From assembly GCF_013403915.1 (NCBI RefSeq), contig NZ_JABFDI010000024.1, positions 1-36,633 on the forward strand: a DNA stretch of 36,633 nucleotides, written 5' to 3'. Shown in pieces: positions 14,776 through 23,608 of the stretch; the stretch's first letter is position 1; each line of letters begins with the position of its first letter. A program made the position numbers and the translations under genes. Below the pieces are notes generated by a model. That model saw only the letters and a program-made list of their open reading frames with translations. It was not told where the DNA came from and did not search any database. This stretch comes from Winogradskyella pacifica (GTDB lineage: Bacteria; Bacteroidota; Bacteroidia; Flavobacteriales; Flavobacteriaceae).

Positions 14776-17400
14776 TTAAAATTGTTGACCAATTATGAAG
14801 TGCGTTTCCCAATTTTTAACTGCTGTCCCATAAGGAGATTCATCAAATGCATGACCGAAATCTATACCAAGTAAACCAAAGGCTGGCATAAATATACGTA
14901 ATCCAAAACCTGCAGATCTCTGAAGTTTAAATGGATCATAATCTTTAAAGTCATTTACAGACGTACCTGCTTCTAAAAATGAAAGTGCATATATTTTAGC
15001 TTGTGCACCTAAAGTAATAGGATAACGTAACTCTAATGAGAACTTACTATAAATTGAACCACCATCTTGAGACGATAATGATTGATTAGGATAACCACGT
15101 AATTGAACAACTTCTCTTCCATCTAATGAAAAGTTACCTAAACCATCACCACCAACAAAGAACCTTTCAAAAGGAATAACTCCTCTATCATTATTATAAG
15201 CTCCAAGGAAACCAAATTCTACACTAGGACGTAAAACTAACTTTTTGGTTAATGCTTGGTACCAATCTGCTTTAAATTTAATCTTATAAAATTCGAGCCA
15301 TTTAAAACGTTCTTGGTCAATTTCTGCTATTCTTGATTGTGCATCGTTGTAAGCTGCAGTTTCCTGTAAGCTAGGATTAGAATTATTTTGATAATCACTA
15401 ATCGTTTCGCTTTGATCAGCTCTATCGTCTTTTAATTCACTATAATCTACTCCATTTACTAATGAGTATGGGAATGAAAATTTAGCAGAAACAGAAAAAC
15501 TAGAACCACCAGTTGGGAAAATAGGATCATTATAAACGTCACTTCTACTTAAACCAATTGTATATGATAAGTTATTTGAGGTACCATCTCCAAAAGTAAA
15601 TAAACCTGTGTTATAATTTTGAAGGTCATAGTGCTGGTAACTGATAGCCTGAGACAATAGAAAGTAATCATCTGGTTCTGCTAATCGTGTTGAAACACCA
15701 AAGGTTAAACCTGTAATATTAAAGCTTTTGTCTTTATCAGCACTTCCTGTACTAGAATCGTATAAAAATTGTCTCGAATGTGACAATGACGATGATAATT
15801 GATATGGTTTTTTACCACCAAACCATGGCTCACTAAAAGAGAAACTATAAGTTTGAAAAAACTGACTTGCCTGAAGTCTCAATGCTAAACTTTGACCATC
15901 TCCTCTTGGCACCGGCTTATACGCCTCACCATTAAAAATATTTTTTATTGAAAAGTTATTGAATGACAAACCTAAGGTACCAATAAAGCCACCGCCACCA
16001 TAACCACCTTGTAGTTGTATTTGACTAGAACCTTGCTCTACTAAAGCGTATTCTACGTCTAGAGTTCCATCTACAGGATTTGGATTTTTAATATCTGGTA
16101 CAATTTGTTGTGCATCAAAATAACCTAACTGTCCAAGTTCTCTAATTGTTCTAATAATATCAGACTTTCTGTATAATTCTCCCGGACGTGTTCTAATCTC
16201 TCTATAGATAACATGGTCATTAGTAACATCATTACCGACTACAGTGATATTGTTATAATAAGCTGGTTTACCTTCAGAAATACGGATTTCCATATCTATG
16301 ACATTCCCTTCTGCACTTACTTCTACAGGGTTAATCGTAGAGAACATATAACCAAAGTTTTGGTAGGCATTTGTAATATCATTTGCATCTGGATTACTGT
16401 CATCCGCGATACGTTCTCTCAACTCTACACCATTATAAGTATCGCCTTCTTTTATACCTAGTAGGTTAGATAATTGCTGATCTGAATAGATGGTATTACC
16501 AACAAAAGTAATTTTACCAAAAGTATATTGCTCACCTTCTTCTACCTTAATATCTAAACTAATTGTTTTTTCATCTAAATAAGAAATAGAGTCTGATATA
16601 ATTCTGGCATCACGGTAACCGTTCTCTTTATAATAATCTACAACACTTATTAAATCTTCTCTAAAATCGTCTTCAATATATTTAGAACGTTTTAAGATTC
16701 GAATGAAGTTCTTTTGCTTCGTGTTCTTCATCGCTTTACGAAGCTTCTTATCCACTATCTTTTCGTTGCCTTCAAAATTAATGGTCTTAATCTTTACTTT
16801 TTCACCTTTATCAATAGCAATACGCATGTTAACACGTTCTTTCTCTACCGAGTCAATAACTTCTGATGTGATAATCCTAACATCTGTATTTAAAAATCCC
16901 TTTTTTCTATACTTATTAGTAAGGTAGTTCTTAGTTGTTGCGATAAGGTTTTCTGTAACTTTCTGACCAGACTTAAGTTTGTTCTCGTCAATAATTTCCT
17001 CCTTTTTCCCTTTCTTAACTCCTTCTATTGTAAGATCTTTAAGTTCTGGCAAATCACTAAGATGTATCTCTAAATTTGCATTCTTACCATCTATATCAGT
17101 TATATAAATATCTATACTACTAAATAAGTTAGATTTCCACAATGTCTTTACTGCGTTGGCGATTTTCTCACCACCAACTTGAATTTCTTCATCCTTTCTA
17201 AGTTTAGAATAGGCAATAATAGTTTGTGCACTAAAATTAGTGTTACCAGTAACATTAATCTCCTTAATTAAATAAGTTTCTCCTCCCTCTACTTGAGCGT
17301 AACTGCTAAATGAAATTGTAAAGAGGAATGCAACACAAAAAAGCTTAATATATGACTTCAATATTGCGGTATTAGGTAAGTTGTTCGCTTGTTTTTCCAA
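14776..17400 (-). CDS. bamA: Outer membrane protein assembly factor BamA (Omp85)
   Basis: Inserts beta-barrel proteins into the outer membrane. 874 aa with N-terminal signal peptide, POTRA repeats over about residues 40-440 (ETYLIKEINVTGNTNF; EGVKKGKKEEIIDENKL; NFEGNEKIVDKKLRKAM; FVGNTIYSDQQLSNL; VVGNDVTNDHVIYRE), and a C-terminal barrel ending in an aromatic residue (FIIGQQF). The barrel has the conserved GFLGAYNN and GGDGLGNFSLDGREVVQLRG patches (near the VRGY-like lid motif; here QLRGYPN). The ATG at 17400 overlaps the uppS stop by 29 nt and puts 13 polar residues before the hydrophobic signal; a TTG at 17361 would give MKSYIKLFCVAFLF and remove the overlap. Driven with uppS from 18.8 kb. 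Confidence 0.95.
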   Translation of the reverse strand: MEKQANNLPNTAILKSYIKLFCVAFLFTISFSSYAQVEGGETYLIKEINVTGNTNFSAQTIIAYSKLRKDEEIQVGGEKIANAVKTLWKSNLFSSIDIYITDIDGKNANLEIHLSDLPELKDLTIEGVKKGKKEEIIDENKLKSGQKVTENLIATTKNYLTNKYRKKGFLNTDVRIITSEVIDSVEKERVNMRIAIDKGEKVKIKTINFEGNEKIVDKKLRKAMKNTKQKNFIRILKRSKYIEDDFREDLISVVDYYKENGYRDARIISDSISYLDEKTISLDIKVEEGEQYTFGKITFVGNTIYSDQQLSNLLGIKEGDTYNGVELRERIADDSNPDANDITNAYQNFGYMFSTINPVEVSAEGNVIDMEIRISEGKPAYYNNITVVGNDVTNDHVIYREIRTRPGELYRKSDIIRTIRELGQLGYFDAQQIVPDIKNPNPVDGTLDVEYALVEQGSSQIQLQGGYGGGGFIGTLGLSFNNFSIKNIFNGEAYKPVPRGDGQSLALRLQASQFFQTYSFSFSEPWFGGKKPYQLSSSLSHSRQFLYDSSTGSADKDKSFNITGLTFGVSTRLAEPDDYFLLSQAISYQHYDLQNYNTGLFTFGDGTSNNLSYTIGLSRSDVYNDPIFPTGGSSFSVSAKFSFPYSLVNGVDYSELKDDRADQSETISDYQNNSNPSLQETAAYNDAQSRIAEIDQERFKWLEFYKIKFKADWYQALTKKLVLRPSVEFGFLGAYNNDRGVIPFERFFVGGDGLGNFSLDGREVVQLRGYPNQSLSSQDGGSIYSKFSLELRYPITLGAQAKIYALSFLEAGTSVNDFKDYDPFKLQRSAGFGLRIFMPAFGLLGIDFGHAFDESPYGTAVKNWETHFIIGQQF

Positions 17401-18112
17401 ATCTTCGTTCTCTGTTTTGATAGTTTATGAGTGCCTCATATAGATTTTCTTTTGAAAAATCTGGCCATAAAACATCTGTAAAATATAGTTCTGCGTAGGC
17501 TATTTGCCATAGTAAAAAATTACTGATACGTTGCTCACCACTTGTGCGAATAAGCAGGTCAACGTCTGGTAAATTTTGCGTGTAAAGATGCTTATTAATA
17601 ATTGATTCGTCAATACTTTCAGAAGAAATTATATTATTTTTAACTTTAACCGACAATTCTTTAATAACATTAACAATTTCTTCACGAGAACCATAGCTTA
17701 AGGCTAAAGTTAATGTCATATTAGAATTATTTTTAGTTTTTTCTATAACTCCTAAGAGTTCTTGATGCGCTTTTTTAGGTAAATCGTTTAGATTCCCAAT
17801 AGCACATAATTTAATATTATTCTCTTGAAATGTTTTAATTTCTTTCTTTAGAGACTTTACTAACAGTCGCATTAAGGTTTGCACCTCTAGTTTAGGTCTG
17901 TTCCAGTTTTCTGTAGAAAAAGCATAAAGCGTTAGGTTCTTAATCCCTAACTCTGCACAAGCTTCAACCGTTTGTCTAACAGATTTTGTTCCATTTTCAT
18001 GACCAACAACACGCATCAACCCTTGTTGTTTTGCCCAACGACCATTACCATCCATAATAATTGCTAGATGGGCAGGAAGTTTCTCTTTATTTATTTGTTC
18101 TTTTAAGCTCAT
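17372..18112 (-). CDS. uppS: Isoprenyl (undecaprenyl diphosphate) synthase
   Basis: Cis-prenyltransferase that makes undecaprenyl diphosphate, the lipid carrier for peptidoglycan and O-antigen. 246 aa, normal length. Motifs are LAIIMDGNGRWAKQQG (16-31) with the Mg-binding D21, YAFSTENWNRP (64-74), the substrate-binding arginine cluster in LLIRTSGEQRISNFLLWQ (185-202), AELYFTDVLWPDF, and a C-terminal NRERRFG. ATG immediately after the stop of the DUF6089 gene (TAAATG), so translation is probably coupled. The bamA ORF overlaps its 3' end. Confidence 0.97.
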   Translation of the reverse strand: MSLKEQINKEKLPAHLAIIMDGNGRWAKQQGLMRVVGHENGTKSVRQTVEACAELGIKNLTLYAFSTENWNRPKLEVQTLMRLLVKSLKKEIKTFQENNIKLCAIGNLNDLPKKAHQELLGVIEKTKNNSNMTLTLALSYGSREEIVNVIKELSVKVKNNIISSESIDESIINKHLYTQNLPDVDLLIRTSGEQRISNFLLWQIAYAELYFTDVLWPDFSKENLYEALINYQNRERRFGKTSEQLT

Positions 18113-18802
18113 TTAAAAATTGCAGTAACAAGGTCTTCGACCAAAGGTGTAAGTTAAGGTAATTCCTGTAAACATATACCAATCTGTATTATTTGTATTT
18201 CCAAAAGCGAAGCTTTCTCTATCTTCAGAATCAGGTGTACTTCCATCCAATTCGTCAGAAAACGTATAACGCGCTCCAATTTCTCCAGCTAAAACAAACT
18301 GATCAGCAATACGTGTTTTATAACCTAGCACTATAGGAATCCCAAGCGCCCAACTAGATGTGTCTTCTGAGACATACTCACCACTGTTTGTAAAATAATA
18401 ATTATCGTGATTTGTAAGTGTAATTCCAGAATATAAATAAGGAGTCCCCTTTGTATCAATAGCATGAAGATCGAAATCAAAAAATGTAAATTCCATACCT
18501 GCTGAAATCTCAATTATGCTAGTATCAAATTCGTAATCGCGTTCTATTCTTCTTGGGTCATCAGAATCGCGATCAATTCCTTTTAAGTCAGAAAAAATAA
18601 CTGAAGCCCTAAATGAATGTCTCGCACTTCGGTTCCATTTTGCTAAAATACCAAATGCTGCCTGATTTGGAGAGATATAATCCGTAGCTCCAACATCTCC
18701 AATAAAATTACTTCCGCCTGCAAATACGCCAACCTCATAAATCTGAGCATCAACATTCCTGGGGATAAAAGCACATAATAAAAGCAGAAAAAAATACTTC
18801 AT
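18113..18802 (-). CDS. DUF6089 outer-membrane barrel protein
   Basis: 229 aa with start at M of MKYFFLLLLCAF (18802), giving a signal peptide that ends at about VDAQ (18-21); an upstream in-frame ATG at 18859 would need a start upstream of the promoter. Mature residues alternate hydrophobic/aromatic strands with Tyr-Thr-Phe ends (LAGEIGARYTF; FTGITLTYTFGRR) as in eight-strand outer-membrane barrels. DUF6089 is the flavobacterial family usually found in this operon; function unknown. The ATG lies 17 nt from a clear TATATTTG box. Its stop abuts the uppS start. Confidence 0.85.
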   Translation of the reverse strand: MKYFFLLLLCAFIPRNVDAQIYEVGVFAGGSNFIGDVGATDYISPNQAAFGILAKWNRSARHSFRASVIFSDLKGIDRDSDDPRRIERDYEFDTSIIEISAGMEFTFFDFDLHAIDTKGTPYLYSGITLTNHDNYYFTNSGEYVSEDTSSWALGIPIVLGYKTRIADQFVLAGEIGARYTFSDELDGSTPDSEDRESFAFGNTNNTDWYMFTGITLTYTFGRRPCYCNF

Positions 18803-18819
18803 AGAGTTTTCAAAGTTTG

Positions 18820-18848
18820 CAAATATAACAATTCTGATTTGTGCACAA
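18820..18848 (-). promoter_or_regulatory. Promoter of DUF6089-uppS-bamA-ompH
   Basis: On the minus strand TTG (18848-18846), then 18 nt, then TATATTTG (18827-18820), an exact TAnnTTTG. Predicted transcription starts near 18813, leaving a leader of about 11 nt before the ATG at 18802. This is among the best promoter matches in the window. Confidence 0.75.
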
Positions 18849-18912
18849 TAATTTGACACAAATAGTCTTACAGATAAACAGTTTTTGAAAGTAATTATTG
18901 TATAAACTTGGT

Positions 18913-19794
18913 TTAGTTACGACGATCTTCTCCCCAAAGTAATTTTTTTCTAAGCGTAGCAAGAAAAGTTTCATCTAATAATTCTACCATTTTTATAACA
19001 AAATCCGCCTTTTTCACGGTAACCGTAGTCGTATTAGAAAGTGTTACAATCCTAGAGTCTAACGACATTAAAAATTGATCTTCCCTACCATTAACTCTAA
19101 GTGTTACTGTTGTGTTATCTGGAAGAATTAACGGTCGCGCACTTAAATTATGTGGAGCTATTGGAGTCAATGCAAAATTCTTAGCATCTGGCGCAATTAC
19201 TGGTCCACCACAACTTAAAGAATACCCCGTAGACCCTGTAGGTGTTGACAAGATAAGACCATCTGCCCAATATGATGTTAAGAACTCATCGTTGAGATGC
19301 GTTTCTATTGTTATCATGGACGTGGTATTTTTTCGACTTATAGCGATTTCATTTAGTGCGAAATGCGTATTTACAATATCTTGATGTTTTGGATCTGTTG
19401 AAACACTTAACAATGAACGTTCTGAAATTTTATAATCTCCATTAAAAATTTCTGTTAATGCGGTTTGTATATCATCGATTTGTATGGTTGCTAAAAAACC
19501 TAAGCGCCCTGTATTGATCCCAACGACTGGTATACCTAAATCACCCACGTATGTAATAGCTCTTAAAATAGTACCATCACCACCAACGCTAATTAATAAA
19601 TCAAAAGTTGTATCTAACTCACTAAACGTCGTTATTTCAGTATTATCTTTTACAATCGCTTTTTGAGTATCCAAAAACTCGCGTTCTATAAACACTTGGG
19701 CTTGCTTTTCTATTAAAACATCTATTAGTTTTTCAACCGCTATTTGTGTAGTCTCTTTGGTATAATTCTGACCGTAAATTGCTACCTTCTTCAT
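18913..19794 (-). CDS. nadK: NAD kinase
   Basis: Phosphorylates NAD to NADP with ATP. 293 aa, normal length. The signature GGDGTILRA (71-79, catalytic D73), LNEIAISR (147-154), the TPTGSTGYSLSCGGP motif (about 186-200), which is the NAD-binding loop with a GYSLS core, and the C-terminal all-beta lobe (VNGREDQFLMSLDS) are present. Its ATG overlaps the stop of the upstream CBS gene by one base (TAATG), so translation is coupled. Next gene downstream is DUF6089 with its own promoter. The set CBS-nadK-DUF6089-uppS-bamA is in the conserved order. Confidence 0.97.
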   Translation of the reverse strand: MKKVAIYGQNYTKETTQIAVEKLIDVLIEKQAQVFIEREFLDTQKAIVKDNTEITTFSELDTTFDLLISVGGDGTILRAITYVGDLGIPVVGINTGRLGFLATIQIDDIQTALTEIFNGDYKISERSLLSVSTDPKHQDIVNTHFALNEIAISRKNTTSMITIETHLNDEFLTSYWADGLILSTPTGSTGYSLSCGGPVIAPDAKNFALTPIAPHNLSARPLILPDNTTVTLRVNGREDQFLMSLDSRIVTLSNTTTVTVKKADFVIKMVELLDETFLATLRKKLLWGEDRRN

Positions 19795-20450
19795 TACATG
19801 TTTAGGTATTTATCGAGATATTGCGAGCGTTCCTTTAGCGTTTCGAGATAAGAATCGTCTTCATGCCCAGAAACAATATTATAACTGTAGCGTCTAAACG
19901 ATTGAATAATTTCATTAAGACTAGTATTACTTATTTTTAAAGTTACTCTTGCTAAATCACCTTCCATTTTAGAAACAAAAGCACCTAGAAGTTTAGAGTC
20001 GTTAGATTCTACAATCTGGCTGATTTCACTAAATGAATAATCGTTAATACCTTTTTCCACAATTAGAATACCACCTGGTTCAGCGAAAAAGGGTGTTTCA
20101 TTAAACAAATGTATAATGTCATTTAACTCGTAATAACCAATGTATTTATTGTTTTGATCTAATATAGGCATTATATTAGAGTCGTTTTGAGCAAATGCTT
20201 CTAACACATCTAACCAAATCGTGGTAGGTCTCACAAAAAAACCTTCAATAGCGTAGTTGCAATCCCCAATAGTTTTAGCCCCCTCAAAACAATGAGCGTC
20301 AGTTTCAGAAATGCACCCCATATAAACCCCATCATTTTCAATAGGAATATGAGAGTACGTTAACTGATTAAAGAGTAATTTTAAATCACCTACTTTATCA
20401 GTTATACCTAGCGGTTTAATATCATTTATTATATAGTCTTGAAGCTCCAT
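19794..20450 (-). CDS. CBS-domain protein, ACT-like C-terminus
   Basis: 218-aa soluble protein. Two CBS motifs occupy about 5-125 (first: LFNQLTYSHIPIENDGVYMGCIS; second: AFAQNDSNIMPILDQNNKYIGYYELNDI), and an ACT-like fold follows (about 135-200; GGILIVEKGINDYSFSEISQIV). This AcuB-like layout binds adenine nucleotides in many proteins. Overlap with nadK by TAATG suggests a linked role, for example sensing ATP or NAD(P) near NAD kinase; that is inference. ATG at 20450, divergent from pdxJ. Confidence 0.85.
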   Translation of the reverse strand: MELQDYIINDIKPLGITDKVGDLKLLFNQLTYSHIPIENDGVYMGCISETDAHCFEGAKTIGDCNYAIEGFFVRPTTIWLDVLEAFAQNDSNIMPILDQNNKYIGYYELNDIIHLFNETPFFAEPGGILIVEKGINDYSFSEISQIVESNDSKLLGAFVSKMEGDLARVTLKISNTSLNEIIQSFRRYSYNIVSGHEDDSYLETLKERSQYLDKYLNM

Positions 20451-20512
20451 TAACCTGTATAAATATGTTGCAAATTAATCAAAAATAACCACAAAATACG
20501 TCTCCTACTTTG

Positions 20513-20520
20513 TATTTTTG
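20513..20520 (+). promoter_or_regulatory. Candidate -7 box of pdxJ
   Basis: TATTTTTG, an exact TAnnTTTG, 19 nt before the chosen pdxJ ATG. No good -33 TTG at the normal distance. Presence of a -7 box here argues against the upstream TTG (20510) as the start codon. Confidence 0.45.
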
Positions 20521-20539
20521 TGATTCAAAACCTATTACA

Positions 20540-21253
20540 ATGACAAAGTTAAGTGTTAATATAAATAAGATTGCCACGCTGAGAAATAGTCGCGGAGGCG
20601 ATGTTCCTAATGTAGTACAGTTTGCTAAAGACGTACAGCGTTTTGGTGCTGAGGGCGTTACTATTCACCCAAGACCAGACGAAAGGCATATTCGTTACCA
20701 AGATGCTTACGATTTAAAGCCAGAAGTTTACACCGAATATAATATAGAAGGCAATCCTATTCCGAAGTTTGTGGATATGGTTTTAAAAATTAAACCGACA
20801 CAAGTTACTTTAGTACCCGATTCAGTTGATGCGATTACATCCAATGCAGGTTGGGACACTTTAAAACATAAAGATTTTTTAGTTGAAGTGATTAAAGAAT
20901 TTAAAGCAAACGGCATCAGAACATCCATATTTGTTGATCCAGACTTACACCAAATAGAAGGCGCTAAAGCTACAGGGACAGACCGTATAGAATTATACAC
21001 AGAAGCATTTGCGCATCAATATAGTTTAGGGAATGAAAATGCCATAAAACCCTATATGGAATGTGCAGGTCTTGCCAACACATTGCAACTTGGTATTAAT
21101 GCTGGTCATGATTTATCTTTAGACAACATCGCATTCTTTAAAGAAAACATTACAGGTTTATTAGAAGTATCTATAGGCCATGCATTAATTGCTGAAAGTC
21201 TATATATGGGAGTTGAAAATGTTATTGGGATGTATCTTGATAAGCTAAAATAA
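20540..21253 (+). CDS. pdxJ: Pyridoxine 5'-phosphate synthase
   Basis: Last step of the DXP-dependent vitamin B6 route: condenses 1-deoxyxylulose-5-phosphate with 3-amino-2-oxopropyl phosphate. TIM barrel, 237 aa with the start at MTKLSVNINK (20540). Active-site residues are visible in ATLRNSRGGD (12-21), TIHPRPDERHIR (41-52; H43, R45, H50) and the glycine-rich phosphate loop INAGHDLSLDN, and GHALIAESL near the C-terminus. An in-frame TTG at 20510 would add ten residues, but it precedes the TATTTTTG box and is unlikely. Divergent from the CBS-nadK pair. Confidence 0.96.
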   Translation: MTKLSVNINKIATLRNSRGGDVPNVVQFAKDVQRFGAEGVTIHPRPDERHIRYQDAYDLKPEVYTEYNIEGNPIPKFVDMVLKIKPTQVTLVPDSVDAITSNAGWDTLKHKDFLVEVIKEFKANGIRTSIFVDPDLHQIEGAKATGTDRIELYTEAFAHQYSLGNENAIKPYMECAGLANTLQLGINAGHDLSLDNIAFFKENITGLLEVSIGHALIAESLYMGVENVIGMYLDKLK

Positions 21254-21287
21254 TAATTAACTTAAGGACACTTAGAAAAAACAGAGT

Positions 21288-22049
21288 ATGACATTATATT
21301 CAAATATCATAGGAGAAGGCAAACCATTTATTATCCTTCATGGCTTTTTAGGCATGGGAGACAATTGGAAAACTTTAGCTAAAAAATTCTCAGAGTCTAA
21401 TTTTGAAATGCATCTCGTAGACCAACGTAATCATGGTCGTAGTTTTCATTCGGACGATTTTGATTACGAATTAATGGCAGAAGACTTAAAACAGTATTGT
21501 GATGATAATAATTTAAATGACATTGTTTTACTAGGTCATTCTATGGGTGGAAAAACGGCCATGCTCTTTGCCACCAAATACCCAGAACTAGTCCGTAAAT
21601 TAATCATAGCAGATATTTCACCGCGTTATTACCCTGTGCATCATGATGCTATTTTAGAAGGCTTAAGTAGTTTAGATTTTTCTAAAATTAAAAGCCGTGG
21701 AGAAGCAAATGATGCGCTAAGCAACTATGTTCATGAAGACGGAACACGACTATTTTTACTCAAAAATTTATATTGGGTAGAAAAAGGACAACTTGGCTTA
21801 CGCATGAATTTAGACATTTTAAAAGAAAATGTTTCTGAAGTTGGAGAAGCACTTCCTACACACGCAACCTTTCAAAAAGACACTTTATTTTTACGTGGTG
21901 ACCGTTCAGAATACATAGGAGATGCAGACGAAGCGATTATTCATAGACATTTTTTAAATTCTGAAATTATTACTATTTCTAATGCAGGACATTGGTTACA
22001 TGCCGAAAATCCAAAAGATTTTTATGAGGCTGTGATGAATTTTATTTAA
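21288..22049 (+). CDS. Alpha/beta hydrolase (YbfF-like esterase)
   Basis: 253 aa, single alpha/beta hydrolase domain. Oxyanion motif ILHGFLGMGDNW (16-27), VDQRNHGRS (44-52), nucleophile S85 in GHSMGGK (83-89), Asp at about D205 (FLRGDRSEYIG) and His at about H235 (NAGHWLHAE). The pattern is that of the YbfF esterase group; substrate unknown. ATG start, 34 nt after pdxJ on the same strand, possibly one transcript. Confidence 0.88.
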   Translation: MTLYSNIIGEGKPFIILHGFLGMGDNWKTLAKKFSESNFEMHLVDQRNHGRSFHSDDFDYELMAEDLKQYCDDNNLNDIVLLGHSMGGKTAMLFATKYPELVRKLIIADISPRYYPVHHDAILEGLSSLDFSKIKSRGEANDALSNYVHEDGTRLFLLKNLYWVEKGQLGLRMNLDILKENVSEVGEALPTHATFQKDTLFLRGDRSEYIGDADEAIIHRHFLNSEIITISNAGHWLHAENPKDFYEAVMNFI

Positions 22050-22074
22050 AAAATCAGTTACAAACACTCTCATT

Positions 22075-23166
22075 ATGAAATCCTTTTTTTTAATTATTAT
22101 AATTTTATTTGTCACTCACTTTTCATTTGCTCAAAGTCCACCAGATGGGCCATATAAAAATTATTATAATTCAGGTGAACTTAAAGTAGAAGGTCAGTTT
22201 AAAAACGGAAAACCTGATGGCAATTGGAAAAATTACCATGAAAATGGTCAAGTTTCTACATTATACAGTTACGAGAAAGGAAAACGCAATATGGTTTTTC
22301 GTTCTTTTTATGAAGACGGAACCTTACAAAGTAAAACTGAAGAAATTAATGGCGAATATTTAGGATCTGGATTTTATAAAAACGGAAATTTAAAATATGA
22401 GCGACAATTAAAAGGAGGCTATTTTAAAACCTATCTAGAAAATGGATCACTAGAAATTGAAGCCAATTATGAAGGCAATGAATTATCAGGTGAGTGGAAA
22501 CGTTATTATGAAAATGAAACATTAGAATGGCTGGTAGAATATAAAAATGGTTCCAAAGATGGTATTTATAAGCATTTTTACGAAAATGGTGAATTAAAAC
22601 TAGAAGGTGAATTAAAAAACGACAAGAAAGAAGGTCAGGAAAAACGCTATTTACCGAATAATATTCTAGAATGGAAAGGTGATTACAATAAAGATCGCTT
22701 ACATAACACTTGGATAAAATTTGATGCTAACGGCAAAAAGGTCGAGAAAATTAAATACTATTATGGTTCGGCTACCAAACCAAATAACACTACAAACTTA
22801 GAAAGCACAAAAGTACCAGATGGTATACTCGAAAGAGTTGCCATTTATCCAGGTTGCGAGTCACATAAAAGTAATAACGCACTAAAAAAATGCACAAATC
22901 AAAAGGTAAATAAGATAATTCTAGAGAACTTTGACACCAGCTTAGCAAACAACATTGGTTTAACCGGAAAGCAAAGAATTTTTATTAAATTTGAAGTAGA
23001 CATATATGGCTACGTAAGCATTGTAAGTATTAAAGCACCACATCATGCTCTTAGAATTGAAACAGAAAGAGTAATGGGAAAGCTACCAAGATTTAAACCA
23101 GCAATGCAGTTTGGTAAAGTAGTAAAAATGCCATTTTCAATTCCAATTGTTTTTGTTGTAAACTAA
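22075..23166 (+). CDS. MORN-repeat protein with TonB C-terminal domain
   Basis: 363 aa exported protein. Signal peptide MKSFFLIIIILFVTHFSFAQ (cleavage after about 19). Residues 25-235 contain at least seven MORN-type (YwqK-like) units of the form NG-x-L-(x)-E-G-x-(Y/F)-K-(N/G)-G: for example YYNSGELKVEGQFKNGKPDG, HENGQVSTLYSYEKGKRN, FYENGELKLEGELKNDKKEG. Residues about 255-363 are a TonB C-terminal-like domain (QRIFIKFEVDIYGYVSIVSI, LPRFKPAMQFGKVVKMPFSI). So the repeat module, often labelled YwqK antitoxin, is fused to a domain seen on periplasmic TonB and energy-transduction proteins. Function unknown; the repeats and domain are clear, the label antitoxin is not supported. 25 nt after the hydrolase. 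Confidence 0.8.
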   Translation: MKSFFLIIIILFVTHFSFAQSPPDGPYKNYYNSGELKVEGQFKNGKPDGNWKNYHENGQVSTLYSYEKGKRNMVFRSFYEDGTLQSKTEEINGEYLGSGFYKNGNLKYERQLKGGYFKTYLENGSLEIEANYEGNELSGEWKRYYENETLEWLVEYKNGSKDGIYKHFYENGELKLEGELKNDKKEGQEKRYLPNNILEWKGDYNKDRLHNTWIKFDANGKKVEKIKYYYGSATKPNNTTNLESTKVPDGILERVAIYPGCESHKSNNALKKCTNQKVNKIILENFDTSLANNIGLTGKQRIFIKFEVDIYGYVSIVSIKAPHHALRIETERVMGKLPRFKPAMQFGKVVKMPFSIPIVFVVN

Positions 23167-23178
23167 AAATAAAACATT

Positions 23179-23526
23179 ATGAATCTCATATTAAGACTTT
23201 TACTAAACGCCTTAGCCGTTTTTATTTTGGCAAACATACTCAATGGTGTCACTGTAGATGGTTATATTGGCGCTATTATCGTTGCCATTGTACTCGCCAT
23301 TCTTAATTTATTAGTAAAGCCCATTCTAGTAATCCTAACACTACCAGCAACTATTGTTACCTTAGGACTTTTTCTTTTAGTCATCAATGCACTAATCATA
23401 TTACTTGCAGACAAACTTATAGACGGATTTGGAGTCTCTAGTTTTTGGACAGCTTTACTTTTTAGTGTGCTTTTATCTATTTTACAATCACTATTACAAT
23501 CGTTCTTAAAAGACGATAAAAAGTAG
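23179..23526 (+). CDS. Phage holin family 4 / small membrane protein
   Basis: 115 aa, four predicted membrane segments (about 3-19, 26-46, 51-75, 85-105), with the LNLLVKPILVILTLPATIVTLG core typical of the Phage_holin_4_2/COG1950 family (YvlD-like). Most bacterial members are ordinary chromosomal membrane proteins and not phage holins; nothing phage-like surrounds it. 12 nt after the MORN protein, so likely co-transcribed. The tig promoter follows within 50 nt. Confidence 0.8.
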   Translation: MNLILRLLLNALAVFILANILNGVTVDGYIGAIIVAIVLAILNLLVKPILVILTLPATIVTLGLFLLVINALIILLADKLIDGFGVSSFWTALLFSVLLSILQSLLQSFLKDDKK

Positions 23527-23553
23527 CTTAACTTCAAACCTTTAAAACTATTG

Positions 23554-23581
23554 TTGGGTTGCGAAAAATATCGTATTTTTG
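23554..23581 (+). promoter_or_regulatory. Promoter of tig, inside an imperfect inverted repeat
   Basis: TTG (23554-23556), 17 nt, TATTTTTG (23574-23581), exact TAnnTTTG; the tig ATG is 27 nt beyond. The -7 box and its spacer form part of an imperfect palindrome: GGGTTGCGAAAAATA (23556-23570) faces TATTTTTGCAGCCC (23574-23587), with three bases between. Confidence 0.75.
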
Positions 23582-23608
23582 CAGCCCAATTTTCATATAA
23601 TTTATACA

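Noticed and set aside
22075..23166. YwqK antitoxin label for the MORN-repeat protein
   Set aside because: Exported, with a TonB-C domain, and no toxin partner adjacent.
23179..23526. Holin-family gene as sign of a prophage
   Set aside because: No phage structural, lysis or integrase genes nearby; chromosomal members of this family are common.
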